Shown here: in pieces, positions 34,087-42,775 of the stretch
Layout of the letters: each line of letters begins with the position of its first letter
Numbering within the stretch: the stretch's first letter is position 1
Assembly (NCBI RefSeq): GCF_900143005.1
Contig: NZ_FRCS01000001.1
Coordinates: 1,426,001 to 1,490,000 of the forward strand
Length of the DNA stretch: 64,000 nt
Direction of reading: 5' to 3'
DNA from: Cryptosporangium aurantiacum
GTDB lineage: Bacteria; Actinomycetota; Actinomycetes; Mycobacteriales; Cryptosporangiaceae
Translations under genes and position numbers: made by a program
The notes under the pieces: generated by a model
Databases searched by the model: none
What the model was told of the DNA's origin: nothing
What the model saw: only the letters and a program-made list of their open reading frames with translations

Positions 34087-34374
34087 GTGGACACGCCCGA
34101 CCAGCACATCCTGTACGCGCTGCGACAGGAAATCTCGGAGCACCAGCTGAGCATGAACGCCGCCGGTCTGGACCTCGGCGTGGGCGTGGCCCTCATCGAC
34201 ACCAGCCGGGCCCAGTGGCAGGAAGACCCGGATCAGATCGTCAGCTTCACCGCCGTGCAGCTCGCGCAGGCGATCGCGGCGGCCAAGCACCAGGGCATGG
34301 AAGAGGCGTTCCAGCTCGCGCAGAACGTCATCGCCCCACCCGCGGCCGACGCCCAGCCGAGGGCCTACAGCTAA
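34087..34374 (+). CDS. Small protein of unknown function
   Basis: This 95-residue protein is mostly helical and acidic, with no Cys, signal peptide or membrane segment ('[20 protein letters not shown]' is a clear amphipathic helix). It is not recognised. The GTG start is preceded by AAGGAGGG. It stands between the alcohol dehydrogenase and ABC genes, followed by a hairpin. Confidence 0.7.
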   Translation: MDTPDQHILYALRQEISEHQLSMNAAGLDLGVGVALIDTSRAQWQEDPDQIVSFTAVQLAQAIAAAKHQGMEEAFQLAQNVIAPPAADAQPRAYS

Positions 34375-34397
34375 CGGCGCAGCCGCATTTCGAGTCG

Positions 34398-34424
34398 CCT
34401 AGCCGACCGGACAGTACGGCTAGG
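34398..34424. terminator. Hairpin CCTAGCCG-N11-CGGCTAGG
   Basis: A perfect 8-bp stem lies 24 nt after the stop of the small gene and 58 nt before the ABC ATPase. It is a terminator or, less likely, an operator. Confidence 0.45.
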
Positions 34425-34481
34425 TGTCTCGGCTGTCTATCGTCTCCGCTGGTCAGGCCAACGGCGGAAGGACAGTGTGGA

Positions 34482-35246
34482 ATGTCGGGCGCGCTCGTCG
34501 CCGAAGGGTTGCACTACCGCTACTCCCGGCGAGGGCCCGACGTCCTTCGCGGGCTGGACTGGGCGGTGGCTCCGGCGACCCGCACCGTACTGCTCGGCCC
34601 GGAGAAGTCCGGCAAGTCGACGCTGCTGCGCCTGCTGGCGCACGTCGACCGGCCTCGCAGCGGCCGGGTCTACCTCACCGAGGGCGGTGACGCGCGCCGC
34701 ATCGTCGGCTGGCTCCCGCAGAAGCCACCCTGGCTCTCCGGCCTGACCGTGCGCGACCAGGTCGCGTACGTCGGCTGGCTGAAAGGGCTGAGCAAGTCGG
34801 ACGCGGCCGCGCGCGCCACCGACTGCCTGGGCCACGTGGGCCTCGCGGACGCGGCCGGCCAGCTCACGCAGGGACTGAAGCCGTGGCAGCGCTCCCGGCT
34901 CGCGCTCGCCGAGGGACTGGTGCACGACGCGCGGTTCCTCATCCTCGACGAACCGACCGCGGAGCTGGAACCACCCGACCGCGCGAAGTTCTGGAACGTG
35001 GTCCGGCGGCTGTCCAGGGACCTCGCGGTGGTCGTCTCCACCAGCGACACCCGGGAGGCCGCGGTCGAGGGCATCGACCGCGTCGCGGTCCTGTCCGGCG
35101 GTGCCTTCCGGTTCGCCGGGGCGCGGGACGCGTTTCTCCAGCTCGCCCCTGCGGCGGCTCCCATTCCCCGCAACCGCAAGTTGGACGCTACTGAGCGCGC
35201 CGCCTGGGCCGCCTACTGGTCGCTGCTGGGCGAGGAGGCCCGCTGA
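34482..35246 (+). CDS. ABC transporter ATP-binding protein (degenerate signature)
   Basis: This 254-residue protein has an intact Walker A ('LLGPEKSGKSTLLRLL') and Walker B ('FLILDEPTAELEPPD') and a Q-loop ('GWLPQKPPWL'). The signature motif reads 'LTQGLKPWQRSRLALAEGL', where LSGGQ is lost, and the switch His position reads 'VVSTSDTRE'. GGAAGG lies upstream of the ATG. It overlaps the next membrane protein by ATGA; the two probably form an exporter or, given the degenerate sites, a regulatory ABC pair. Confidence 0.82.
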   Translation: MSGALVAEGLHYRYSRRGPDVLRGLDWAVAPATRTVLLGPEKSGKSTLLRLLAHVDRPRSGRVYLTEGGDARRIVGWLPQKPPWLSGLTVRDQVAYVGWLKGLSKSDAAARATDCLGHVGLADAAGQLTQGLKPWQRSRLALAEGLVHDARFLILDEPTAELEPPDRAKFWNVVRRLSRDLAVVVSTSDTREAAVEGIDRVAVLSGGAFRFAGARDAFLQLAPAAAPIPRNRKLDATERAAWAAYWSLLGEEAR

Positions 35247-36526
35247 TGCCGCCGAAGCTCGCTGCCCGCTCGGCCAGCCTCCTGGGGCTCGCCCTGCTCT
35301 TCGCCTGCGCGGTTCCGTTCGCGTTCATGTTCTACGCGCCGGAGGAGCTCGACTACGGCGTCTCGCTCACCGCCGAGATCGCGCAGAGCGTCTATCTCGG
35401 AACGGCGCTGAGCATCGCCGCAGCCGTCCGCGCGATCGGACTCCGCAACGGCGGCGTGTTCGCGCGCGGCAGCGTCCGCCCGCCGCTCGTGATCCTGCTG
35501 AACGCGATCTGGCCGCTGTTCGCGTTCGGCCTCGTCGCGCACCTGCTCGTGGTGCTGGTCGGCGGAGCGTTCGCCGGCTTCCGGATCGCGCTCGGCATCC
35601 TCGGTGTGAGCCTGGTCGTCCTGATGGCCCAGATCCTGTTCGGAGCGTGGGTCGGTCTGGTCCTGGCGCCGATGCGCGCGCTGATCGTCCTGCTCGTCGT
35701 ACCACTGGCGTGGATGCTGGTCCCCGGCTGGGCGAAGATGCCGCTGGTCAACCAGCTCAACGGGCAGTTCGCCGGCTGCTGCACGGGTGCCGAGACGTAC
35801 TCCCGGACCGCCGCGTGGGGATCGCTGCTGGTCGGCGTCGGGGTGCTGGCCGCGATTCTGGTCGCGATCGCGCTCCTCGGCGCGACGCGGACCGTCGGTA
35901 CTGACGGCGTGTTCTCCGGCGAGGCCCGGCGCCGGTCCGCGGCGGTCGCGATCGCGGTGCCGGTCGTAGTCGCGGTGGCCGCGCTCGTGATCCCGCCGGA
36001 CACGACCGGCTGGGCCGCGACCGCGAAGCGCGCGGACGACACCCGGTGCTTCGACGGTACGCCGGAGATCTGCCTCCGCCCCGAGCACGTCGACGACCTC
36101 CCGGAAGTGCGGGCCGCGCTCCGTGAGCTCGAATATCGGTGGGGGCTCTACGGCGTGCCGTTACCGAAGACGGTCAGCGAGGCCGGAGGCGTGGGGCGCG
36201 TCCGCTTCCAGTACGGCCCGGACCACACCCGGGACATCGTCAAGGCCACGATCGCGCTCAACTCCGTGCCGAGCGCCGAGAGCTGCTACCAGAAGCCGCT
36301 GCCGCCGGTCCACGACCGCCCGCTGGTGGCTGCCGTCGACCACCTCACGGTCTGGCTGACGGCACTCACCGGAGGGCTCACGACGGATGAAGTTCGGGAA
36401 TGGGTGAGCGACCCGGCCAACATGCAGGAGGCGTGGGACGTCAGGAATCTCACCAACGACGCGCAGGCCGCCTGGTATCGCGAGCAGGTCGCGGTGATCG
36501 AGTCCTGCGGCGGCCGGGACGCTTAG
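35246..36526 (+). CDS. Membrane protein, probable ABC permease partner
   Basis: This 426-residue protein is coupled by ATGA to the ATPase gene. It has about six hydrophobic helices in the first ~250 residues (around LLGLALLFACAVPFAFMF, LVILLNAIWPLFAFGLV, LLVVLVGGAFAGFRIALGI, ALIVLLVVPLAWML, LLVGVGVLAAILVAIALLG and AVAIAVPVVVAVAALVI). A ~170-residue soluble C-terminal domain with Cys residues follows ('DDTRCFDGTPEICLRP', 'SAESCYQKPLPP'). It is not a recognised permease family by sequence; pairing with an ABC ATPase is the basis of the call. Confidence 0.75.
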   Translation: MPPKLAARSASLLGLALLFACAVPFAFMFYAPEELDYGVSLTAEIAQSVYLGTALSIAAAVRAIGLRNGGVFARGSVRPPLVILLNAIWPLFAFGLVAHLLVVLVGGAFAGFRIALGILGVSLVVLMAQILFGAWVGLVLAPMRALIVLLVVPLAWMLVPGWAKMPLVNQLNGQFAGCCTGAETYSRTAAWGSLLVGVGVLAAILVAIALLGATRTVGTDGVFSGEARRRSAAVAIAVPVVVAVAALVIPPDTTGWAATAKRADDTRCFDGTPEICLRPEHVDDLPEVRAALRELEYRWGLYGVPLPKTVSEAGGVGRVRFQYGPDHTRDIVKATIALNSVPSAESCYQKPLPPVHDRPLVAAVDHLTVWLTALTGGLTTDEVREWVSDPANMQEAWDVRNLTNDAQAAWYREQVAVIESCGGRDA

Positions 36527-36529
36527 AAT
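36524..36529 (+). promoter_or_regulatory. -10 box TAGAAT formed by the upstream stop codon
   Basis: The TAG stop of the membrane gene begins TAGAAT, close to consensus TATAAT. Six nt then lead to the GTG start of the next gene. Confidence 0.5.
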
Positions 36530-36535
36530 TGGGCC

Positions 36536-36814
36536 GTGGACGAGCCGGCGAACAACAGCGCGTGGCGGGACAGGTTCGGCGACACCTGGGTACGCAGCGA
36601 CGAGGCCGCCAAGCAGCGTGCGGAGACCCTCGGCACGCTCGAGGAGTTCCGCTGGTGGGCACTGTGCGACGGGCCCGCGTGGGACGACCAGATGCGAGGC
36701 AGCGTCGGTGTTGCCTCGCCCTGGTCGTCGGTGGAGATGCACGGGCCGCTCGAACCCGGTGACAGCGACCTCGTGCAGAAGGTGCTCGACGCGCTGAACC
36801 GGGAGCTGCGCTAG
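36536..36814 (+). CDS. Small protein of unknown function
   Basis: This 92-residue acidic, Trp-rich protein ('FRWWALCDGPAWDDQM') has no recognised domain and no membrane segment. The GTG start is supported by the leaderless -10 box made from the previous stop. It is convergent with the PilZ gene, whose stop codon starts on the next base. Confidence 0.65.
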   Translation: MDEPANNSAWRDRFGDTWVRSDEAAKQRAETLGTLEEFRWWALCDGPAWDDQMRGSVGVASPWSSVEMHGPLEPGDSDLVQKVLDALNRELR

Positions 36815-37447
36815 TTACTCCAGCGGGGGCAGCTCCGCGGCGTCGCGGGCGAGTTTGGCCAGGTGCAGCCAGTCGCTGGGCTGGAGGTACTCGAACTCGC
36901 CCCGGAGCCGGTCGGAGCGGACGTCGACCACGCGCAGCGTCGCGGCCACCGGCTGCGGGCCGAACGGGTCGATCTCCAGGAACACGTCCCGGACGCCCGG
37001 CGGCAGCCGCAGGCCGTCAGACTCGACGGTGAGGTTGGCCGACAGGCCGCCGGGGGAGATGTCGATCGTCGTACCGTTGAAGCGGACCGGGCGGTTGGAG
37101 CTCGGTGCCCCCGCGCCGGCCAGCGCGGGCAGCGAGACCGTGGTGCCGCGGATCGGGACGGCGAGCGGCATCCGGTGGGCGTCGCGGCGCTGCCAGGCGG
37201 GCGGGATCTTCGCCATCTTGAGCGTGACGACGCCCTGCTCGGCGTCGAGCGCCGCGATCGTGCGCATGACGCCGAACGGCGTGGGGATGCTGATCATGCC
37301 GCGCTGCGGCGGGACGTCGGAGCCCATGACCAGCACGGGGATCTCTCCCTGGTCGCCCAGCTCGGCCGGAGCGAGGCTCAGTAATTCGACGGCCTGGGCC
37401 GGACCGGTCAGGATCATCTGAGTGCCGGCGGGGAGGGGGATGGTCAT
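36815..37447 (-). CDS. PilZ-domain-like protein
   Basis: This 210-residue protein has an N-terminal YcgR-like beta-barrel (residues ~1-100) and a C-terminal PilZ-type region. The boundary carries 'AWQRRDAHRMPLAVPIRG' (the RxxxR c-di-GMP motif, here RRDAHR) and later 'GTTIDISPGGLSANL' (D/N-x-S-x-x-G). These are the two PilZ signature motifs, so c-di-GMP binding is likely. The ATG has GGAG upstream. An ORF extension to 37747 would run over the tRNA promoter and is rejected. Confidence 0.8.
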   Translation of the reverse strand: MTIPLPAGTQMILTGPAQAVELLSLAPAELGDQGEIPVLVMGSDVPPQRGMISIPTPFGVMRTIAALDAEQGVVTLKMAKIPPAWQRRDAHRMPLAVPIRGTTVSLPALAGAGAPSSNRPVRFNGTTIDISPGGLSANLTVESDGLRLPPGVRDVFLEIDPFGPQPVAATLRVVDVRSDRLRGEFEYLQPSDWLHLAKLARDAAELPPLE

Positions 37448-37688
37448 CGCGGGGCTCCCGGGACGTCGCGCAGAGGGGACATGGTCCACTGTTCGACGGG
37501 TTCCGTGCTTCGGCCACGCTTTGGTGGATTTCGCAACCGTCCCGCACCCGGTGGTGCGAGTGGGGTGCAACGTGGTGTTGTGAGGGTTGTGGGGCTCACC
37601 ACCCTCAGGGACCGTGACTGAGCGGTCGAGCGGGTGCGGTAGGGTTACTGCGTCAACGCGGGCGCCGCTGGGCGTGGTGCGGGGGCAT

Positions 37689-37762
37689 CGGGCTGTAGCG
37701 CAGCTTGGTAGCGCACCTGACTGGGGGTCAGGGGGTCGCAGGTTCAAATCCTGTCAGCCCGA
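37689..37762 (+). tRNA. tRNA-Pro (anticodon GGG)
   Basis: A full cloverleaf is visible: acceptor CGGGCTG/CAGCCCG, D-arm with AGCGCAGCTTGGTAGCGC, anticodon stem CCTGA/TCAGG with loop CTGGGGG (anticodon GGG), T-arm with GGTTCAAATCC, and discriminator A. CCA is not encoded. It is followed by a hairpin and a gene-poor stretch. Confidence 0.97.
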
Positions 37763-37781
37763 CAGTGTTTCAGCAGGTAAA

Positions 37782-37817
37782 GGCCGGTTTTCTCTGTTGA
37801 GAAGGCCGGCCATTTTG
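37782..37817 (+). terminator. Rho-independent terminator after tRNA-Pro
   Basis: GGCCGG and CCGGCC arms, with an inner TCTC/GAGA pair, form a stem-loop followed by ATTTTG. This is one of few hairpins in the window with a T-run. Confidence 0.65.
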
Positions 37818-38360
37818 CTACTCGACCGGCATTTGACCGTGGACGGCGAACCCGTGACCGGCATCGGGCGGCATGAGTTGTGAGCGAGGGTTGCCTGCCC
37901 TAGCGGCCAAGGCTGCTCCGGCGAACCTGTGCCGACGGCGTGGACCGCTTGGCTTCAGTCGTGAACTGGCGCGCTCGAAGGCGAGTTTCGACAGCGCTTG
38001 GTTGGCCTGGCCTCGCGAAAGATCGATGAGATCCAGCAGCGTTCAGCGTGTCGGAGCAGTGCTCCACCGTTGTCCGGCGGGCCGCTTGTCGGTCACTGAC
38101 GGTCACCGGATGCGAGGCCCGAAGACCCAACAGCGGCATGAGCGGAAGTTTCGATCGTTTCGGATGTGTCGACAGGTTGCGCGCTTAAGCGGGACCTCCG
38201 GCGACGCTGAGCGGGGGTCCGGCATGCACGGCCGCCGTCGGGAACTTGATTAAGGCGGAACCAGCGGCGCGGAGATTGCCTTCGAAGCACCCGAGCGCGT
38301 TGAGCGGGGCCCTCGAAACAGGAGGCGGCAATCGCGTGCTGCCCTGCAGTTAGGCCCGGA
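37818..38360. other. Gene-poor stretch (~540 bp) downstream of tRNA-Pro
   Basis: No convincing gene is seen on either strand. Open frames here have poor codon bias for this genome and no recognisable protein. The base composition appears less GC-rich than the flanks. It may be degraded mobile DNA next to the tRNA, but no integrase or tRNA-end repeat was recognised. Confidence 0.4.
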
Positions 38361-39098
38361 TCAGAGCGGCAGGATGTCTTCAGCGAGCCGACGCCGGATC
38401 TTCCACTCGTCCTGCGTCCCGGTCCGCCGCGGAAATCCGCCGTCCCGGAAAACATAGTTCAAATATTCTACGAATGGGCTGGTCATCTCACCGACGAACA
38501 GACCGTCGGCACAGCCATCGGGCACGATGACACCGTATGGCGGCCCGCCGCTCCGATTGGCCTTGTGCGTTCCGTCCGGGCTGAGCGGGACGACGAAGAG
38601 ACGGTCGTCGCCCCCTTCCTGCCACATCTCTAGCTCACTGGCGTAGTAGCTGCTCATCGGCGGTTCCGCGGGATAGCGCGAACCTTCCAACTCCAGCACG
38701 AGCGGGTCCGCCTCGGCGGCGTTGGGCCACTCCGGGTGGCTTCCGACGAGCCAGACGTCACCGACGAAACGCGCCCAGGAGCGCAGCGTCAGCGGCACCT
38801 CGCCGAAACGCTGATCGAGCCAATCGACGAGCTCGGTCACGCGGGCGGTCGGCGGGTAGTGCGGCGTCAACGGTGTGCGGTCGTCGTCGTTTGTGTGGAA
38901 GCGGTAACCGTCAGTCGTGAGCCGTTCGACGATGACTTCGACGTTCTGCCGGGCACGGCGGGCCATCTCATCGCAGACCTGCTGCGCTTCGTCTTCCAGT
39001 TCCGGGTCCCGCCGGATGGCGTTTCCCTGCTGGCGCATCTCGTGCCAGACCGGCGCACGGTCACCGGCGAGGTAGCGGCTCAGCCAACGCTGCGACAT
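38361..39098 (-). CDS. Protein of unknown function, immunity-patch gene
   Basis: This 245-residue soluble protein is not recognised with certainty. It starts 'MSQRWLSRYLAGDRAPVW', with 'ARRARQNVEVIVERLTTDGYRF' (a helix pair) then 'LVDWLDQRFGEVPLTLRSWARFVGDVWLVGSHP'. This arrangement is common to actinobacterial proteins that neighbour polymorphic-toxin immunity genes. The C-terminal half has 'DDRLFVVPLSPDGTHKANRSGG'. There is no membrane segment or Cys pair. The ATG at 39098 is preferred over an in-frame extension to 39164, which lacks family character. Confidence 0.65.
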   Translation of the reverse strand: MSQRWLSRYLAGDRAPVWHEMRQQGNAIRRDPELEDEAQQVCDEMARRARQNVEVIVERLTTDGYRFHTNDDDRTPLTPHYPPTARVTELVDWLDQRFGEVPLTLRSWARFVGDVWLVGSHPEWPNAAEADPLVLELEGSRYPAEPPMSSYYASELEMWQEGGDDRLFVVPLSPDGTHKANRSGGPPYGVIVPDGCADGLFVGEMTSPFVEYLNYVFRDGGFPRRTGTQDEWKIRRRLAEDILPL

Positions 39099-39198
39099 GC
39101 GGCGATCATGCCCGTCCGACAACCGCTTCCGAGCACCGGGCTGCGGTGAGCTGCCCTGCATCAACCAGACGCGGCACGAGAGTGCTTACGGTGACCGG

Positions 39199-39633
39199 TC
39201 AGTCGGACTGCGATGCGCCGGAACCTCGGTAGGTGCCGGACTCGTCCGCGGCGTCGGCGAATTCGTCGAAGCCGAGGTTGCCGATACCGAGGTTCGCCGA
39301 GATGTCGAGGAACCATCGAGGAGCTACGCGGAACGTGCGACCGGGCTCGTCGAAGAGGTCGAGGGCTAGGAGTGGGTGCTCGTCGTCGGTCATGGTGAGC
39401 GCGTCCGCGAGGAACACGTAGGTCAGCTGGTGATCCGGATCAGCGGCGGTGTCGGTATCGATCAGAGCTTGGATGGTCACGTCAGCGAACGAGGGATCGC
39501 TGGCGTAGGACGCGCCGTCGGTTCCCACTGTTTGTCTGAGCTCGTTCCAGGCTCGATCGTCGGTGAAGTCGGTCCGCAGGATCAGCGAGGTCAGGTCATC
39601 AGGCTGAGGCAGTGACGGCACCCCGCGGAGCAT
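39199..39633 (-). CDS. DUF6924-like protein (immunity-type)
   Basis: This 144-residue acidic protein matches the DUF6924 pattern: 'LILRTDFTDDRAWNELRQTV' (residues ~16-35), 'VFLADALTMTDDEHPLLALDLFDEPGRTFRV' and 'NLGFDEFADAADESGTYRG'. The function of the family is not known; members sit among toxin-immunity and contact-dependent loci. Its start lies two nt after the stop of a decapitated upstream reading frame (TGAGATG), suggesting former coupling. Confidence 0.75.
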   Translation of the reverse strand: MLRGVPSLPQPDDLTSLILRTDFTDDRAWNELRQTVGTDGASYASDPSFADVTIQALIDTDTAADPDHQLTYVFLADALTMTDDEHPLLALDLFDEPGRTFRVAPRWFLDISANLGIGNLGFDEFADAADESGTYRGSGASQSD

Positions 39634-39634
39634 C

Positions 39635-39739
39635 TCAGTTGACGGGGAAGGAGTCGACGGTGGGGAAGGTCCCGCCGTCGAGGAGCGACGAAATCTCCAG
39701 ATGCGGCATATCCGGAAATGCCTCGTGCTGGCGCGCGGA
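39635..39739 (-). pseudogene. 3' remnant of a gene once coupled to the DUF6924 gene
   Basis: 34 codons, bounded upstream by an in-frame TAG, read 'SARQHEAFPDMPHLEISS' followed by 'LLDGGTFPTVDSFPVN' and TGA. The TGA lies 1 nt before the next ATG. The start and body of the gene are missing. It is the tail of a lost protein, perhaps a toxin or PAAR-type partner. Confidence 0.4.
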
Positions 39740-39771
39740 CTATGGGGTTGCCGATGCTGACGTTGGGACTG

Positions 39772-40206
39772 CTACTTGGCGACCTGGTCATCAACGAGGA
39801 TCCGTTCGACGAAGGAGAACAGGTCGGGGTCTGAGACTCTGTCCAGGGCTCCGGAATGGCTCATCGTGTCGACAAAGCCGACCCGGCCATCGCCGAGCAA
39901 CACCCAATAGTTGCCGCAGCCGTCCCCGGCAACCGGGAGCCAGCCGAGGGCGGCCCACTCTGGGAAGAGCTCCAACACGCTCGGAAGGTCCAGGTAGGTG
40001 TTGTCGGGACGTTGCCCGTAGATACCACCTGGTCCCAGGGCACCGCCGTTGCAGATGGTGAGCAGCGCACCCAGTTCCTCGGGCAGTTTCCGCCCAAGCC
40101 GCTCCTCGAGTCGCGCCAACTGCGCCGGCGAGGCTCCTTCAAGTACTTCCTCAGGTGCTCGGACGGCACCGAAGATCAACTCGGTGACTCGCCCGAGGCT
40201 CTCCAT
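39772..40206 (-). CDS. SMI1/KNR4 (SUKH) family protein
   Basis: This 144-residue protein has the SUKH core: 'ASPAQLARLEERLGRKLPEELGALLTICNGG' (residues ~26-56) and 'ELFPEWAALGWLPVAGDGCGNYWVLLGDGRVGFVDTM'. In bacteria this family mostly gives immunity to polymorphic toxins; no toxin gene is recognised nearby. The stop is close to 39772 and the start ATG is at 40206. Confidence 0.85.
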   Translation of the reverse strand: MESLGRVTELIFGAVRAPEEVLEGASPAQLARLEERLGRKLPEELGALLTICNGGALGPGGIYGQRPDNTYLDLPSVLELFPEWAALGWLPVAGDGCGNYWVLLGDGRVGFVDTMSHSGALDRVSDPDLFSFVERILVDDQVAK

Positions 40207-40291
40207 GTGGAGACCCTAAGCCGGGTGGCCATCGTCCGCACCAAGCGCGGCACGAGCGTGCGTTCGGGTCGGCGTCTGCGACGGTGTTCGG

Positions 40292-40582
40292 GTGATATTT
40301 GAACAGGCGCCCACCCGCGCCGAGGTCGACGCGTGGTTCACCGGCGTGCTCGATGGCTCGCGATCTCGCGACGCAGCGGATCAGTGGGCAGCCACATGGC
40401 TTCACTCGCCGACCTCGATCGACGATGAGGTGATGTGGTCGGCGATCGGCCTGCTTTGCGGAATCGACCTCCAGTCCGGGCCGGATGGGTCGCTGCTCCA
40501 CGACGACGATCAGGTGCGCCAGTGGCAATCGGAGTTCCGTCGCCGCTGCGCGGCGTCGCCCCACGGCCGAAAACTGACCTGA
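40292..40582 (+). CDS. Small protein of unknown function
   Basis: This 96-residue protein, mostly alpha-helical ('TRAEVDAWFTGVLDGSRSRD', 'DDEVMWSAIGLLCGIDLQSG'), resembles actinobacterial small immunity-type proteins with 'RDAADQWAATW'. The GTG start is followed by the rare ATA codon. It is divergent to the SUKH gene and followed by the HEAT-repeat gene. Confidence 0.65.
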   Translation: MIFEQAPTRAEVDAWFTGVLDGSRSRDAADQWAATWLHSPTSIDDEVMWSAIGLLCGIDLQSGPDGSLLHDDDQVRQWQSEFRRRCAASPHGRKLT

Positions 40583-40628
40583 CAGGTCAGCCCCTCGGCG
40601 GCAAATGAGGATGTCGCAGCGTGCTGTC

Positions 40629-40634
40629 TATAGT
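40629..40634 (+). promoter_or_regulatory. -10 box TATAGT of the HEAT-repeat gene
   Basis: TATAGT is followed by 7 nt and the GTG chosen as start. It is one base from the consensus TATAAT and fits a leaderless message. Confidence 0.55.
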
Positions 40635-40641
40635 CATCGCC

Positions 40642-42630
40642 GTGCTCAAGGGACTCGACGCGGTGGCTTGGGACGCGTTAAGTCACGCGTACGGCAGTGC
40701 GGAGGACGTGCCGGGGATGTTGCGGCGCGCCGCCGCGGCCGACGCCGAGGAGGCTGCGGCGGCCGTCGAAGAACTGAACGGCAGCGTCTTTCACCAAGGT
40801 TCGGTCTATTCCGCGACGGTGGCCGCGGTGCCGTTCCTGGTGCGGCTCGCCGGGGAGGCGCTGCACGACCGGGCCGGACTGCTCTGGATGGTCGGGATGC
40901 TCGCCGACGACCGGCACGCCTATGGCTCGGAATTCGTGCGGGTTCGGGACGCTGTTTCGGCGCAGCGCGCTGCGCTGGTCTCCTTACTGGCCGATTCGGA
41001 TCCGACCGTGCGGGAGGCGGCGGCCTACGCGGCCGCGAAGTCCGGTGCTGACGCCGACGTGTTGTTCCCGCGCTGGACCGCCGAGGCTCATCCGTCGGTT
41101 CGGGCGTCCCTCGCCTTGGCTCTCGGCGAGGCCGGCCTGGCCATGGCCGAACCAGCGGCACGAGGCGAGCCGGCGGTGCGAGTGGCGGCGGCGCTCGCGC
41201 TGATGCGTTCGGGGGCCGAGAGCCTGCCGAGCATCGACGCGCTGGTCACTGCGGTGGAGGTGGGTGCCTCCGTCCATTACTGCTGGGCTGGGGATGGCGA
41301 CTGGCTCAGCGAGGTCGTCGGAGCACTGCCCACCCCGGCGGTGGTCGACGTCCTCGGCCGGCTACTGCGGTCGGACGAACCGAAGGCCAGGAATGTCGCT
41401 CTCTGGACGCTGAACGAGCGGTGCGACGCGCAACGCTCCGCGCCGGCCGCGCTGGTTCCCCTGCTAGCGCCGCTCGTCCGCGACACCGCCTCCACGACGC
41501 GCGAACAGGCTGTCGGGGCGTTGCGTCGAGCGGGAGCGGCAGCCGGGATGTTCGCCGATGACTTGGCCGCGGCGGCCGCTGGATACCCTGACACTCACGC
41601 GGCGTCCAGCGCGGTGCTGACGTTGCAGCGGCTCGGTGATCCGCGCTGGGTCGCTCCTGTATGCGCGGCGCTCCAGCGAGACCATCGGCCTCGCTTCCTG
41701 CCGCGGCTGATCGTCCGATGTACGCCAGAGGTCCGCGCGTCCGTCCAGGATCAGCTGGCGAAGCACCCTGTTACTGCAAACGGTCTCGCCGCCGCGATCG
41801 CATTGTGGAGCACGGAGGCCGAGCCGCTCGTACCCGAGCTGGTCGCCGCCCTGCCGCAGGCCGGGTTACCGGTCGCTGACGCCCTGCTGACACTCGGCCA
41901 CGACGAGGTCGCGGTCGCGGTGCCGCACTGGCGGGAGCTCGCGGCCGAGAAGGCGGATCTGCGCGCTGCCATCGCCGTCTACCGGCTGACCGGGGACGCC
42001 GGTGCACTGCACGCCGCTCTGCGTGCACGTCTGGTCCCCGGAGTCAGCGCGGCTCGGCGCCCGGTGCCGAGCTTCGACGGTTTGGGCGACGCCCTGACCC
42101 CGCTGCTGCCGGCGGCCAGCGTCCACCTCACCGGGGAGGCCGCACGAACGTATCCCCAGCGGGAACTGCAGATGCTCGCCGCACGGGTGGTCGCCGCGGT
42201 GTCCGGGCCCGAAGACGTCCTACCGACCGTCGAAGCAGTGCTGATCGCTGGGGACACCCCGGCGAGAGAAGCGGCCGACCTGATCGGCGAGTGGTCGACG
42301 CCCGACCGGCGGGGGCGCCTGGAGCCGTTGCTCCGTGACCGCCTGAGCGACCGGTGGAGCCGGCTGGCTGCGGCGCGAGCACTTGCACGATTCGGCGTCC
42401 CGACGGCAGAGCTGGCAGGTCCGCTGGCCCAGGGAGTCACCGACTACGCGGGCCGGTATGCGCTCGACATGATCGTCGAACTTCGGGCGGTCGAAACGAT
42501 CCCCGCACTGGAAAGACTGCTCCGCGGCGAGGAACGAGTCGCCCTAGCAGGCGATGCCGACGATGTCGTATGGGCCGATGAGCTCTTTCGCGAACGTGTG
42601 CAGAAAGCGATCGACGAGCTCACCACGTAG
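40642..42630 (+). CDS. HEAT-repeat protein
   Basis: This 662-residue helical repeat protein opens with 'LKGLDAVAWDALSHAYGSAEDVPGMLR', the start found in actinobacterial HEAT-repeat immunity-type proteins. It then has many ~35-40-residue HEAT units ('DPTVREAAAYAAAKSG', 'SVRASLALALGEAG'). The repeats run to the C-terminus. It is probably a cytoplasmic scaffold or immunity factor; no enzyme motif is seen. The GTG at 40642 is preferred over 40621 because the TATAGT box lies just upstream of it. Confidence 0.8.
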   Translation: MLKGLDAVAWDALSHAYGSAEDVPGMLRRAAAADAEEAAAAVEELNGSVFHQGSVYSATVAAVPFLVRLAGEALHDRAGLLWMVGMLADDRHAYGSEFVRVRDAVSAQRAALVSLLADSDPTVREAAAYAAAKSGADADVLFPRWTAEAHPSVRASLALALGEAGLAMAEPAARGEPAVRVAAALALMRSGAESLPSIDALVTAVEVGASVHYCWAGDGDWLSEVVGALPTPAVVDVLGRLLRSDEPKARNVALWTLNERCDAQRSAPAALVPLLAPLVRDTASTTREQAVGALRRAGAAAGMFADDLAAAAAGYPDTHAASSAVLTLQRLGDPRWVAPVCAALQRDHRPRFLPRLIVRCTPEVRASVQDQLAKHPVTANGLAAAIALWSTEAEPLVPELVAALPQAGLPVADALLTLGHDEVAVAVPHWRELAAEKADLRAAIAVYRLTGDAGALHAALRARLVPGVSAARRPVPSFDGLGDALTPLLPAASVHLTGEAARTYPQRELQMLAARVVAAVSGPEDVLPTVEAVLIAGDTPAREAADLIGEWSTPDRRGRLEPLLRDRLSDRWSRLAAARALARFGVPTAELAGPLAQGVTDYAGRYALDMIVELRAVETIPALERLLRGEERVALAGDADDVVWADELFRERVQKAIDELTT

Positions 42631-42775
42631 ACAGATGCCGCCGGGAAGACCTCCGCGTCACAGAGCGACGACGCTCCCACATGGCGACCGCGTGCCCTAA
42701 CCAGGCGATAGCCCATGGCGGCAGAAGAGTGAATCGCTGGGAACGCGCTGCGCGAATTCTCAAAGGGCGCTGAAC

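Noticed and set aside
37448-37747. N-terminal extension of the PilZ protein
   Set aside because: Would overlap the tRNA-Pro gene and its promoter; the ATG at 37447 has its own ribosome binding site.
37873-38253. 126-residue ORF downstream of tRNA-Pro
   Set aside because: Poor codon bias, no ribosome binding site and no recognisable protein; treated as non-coding.
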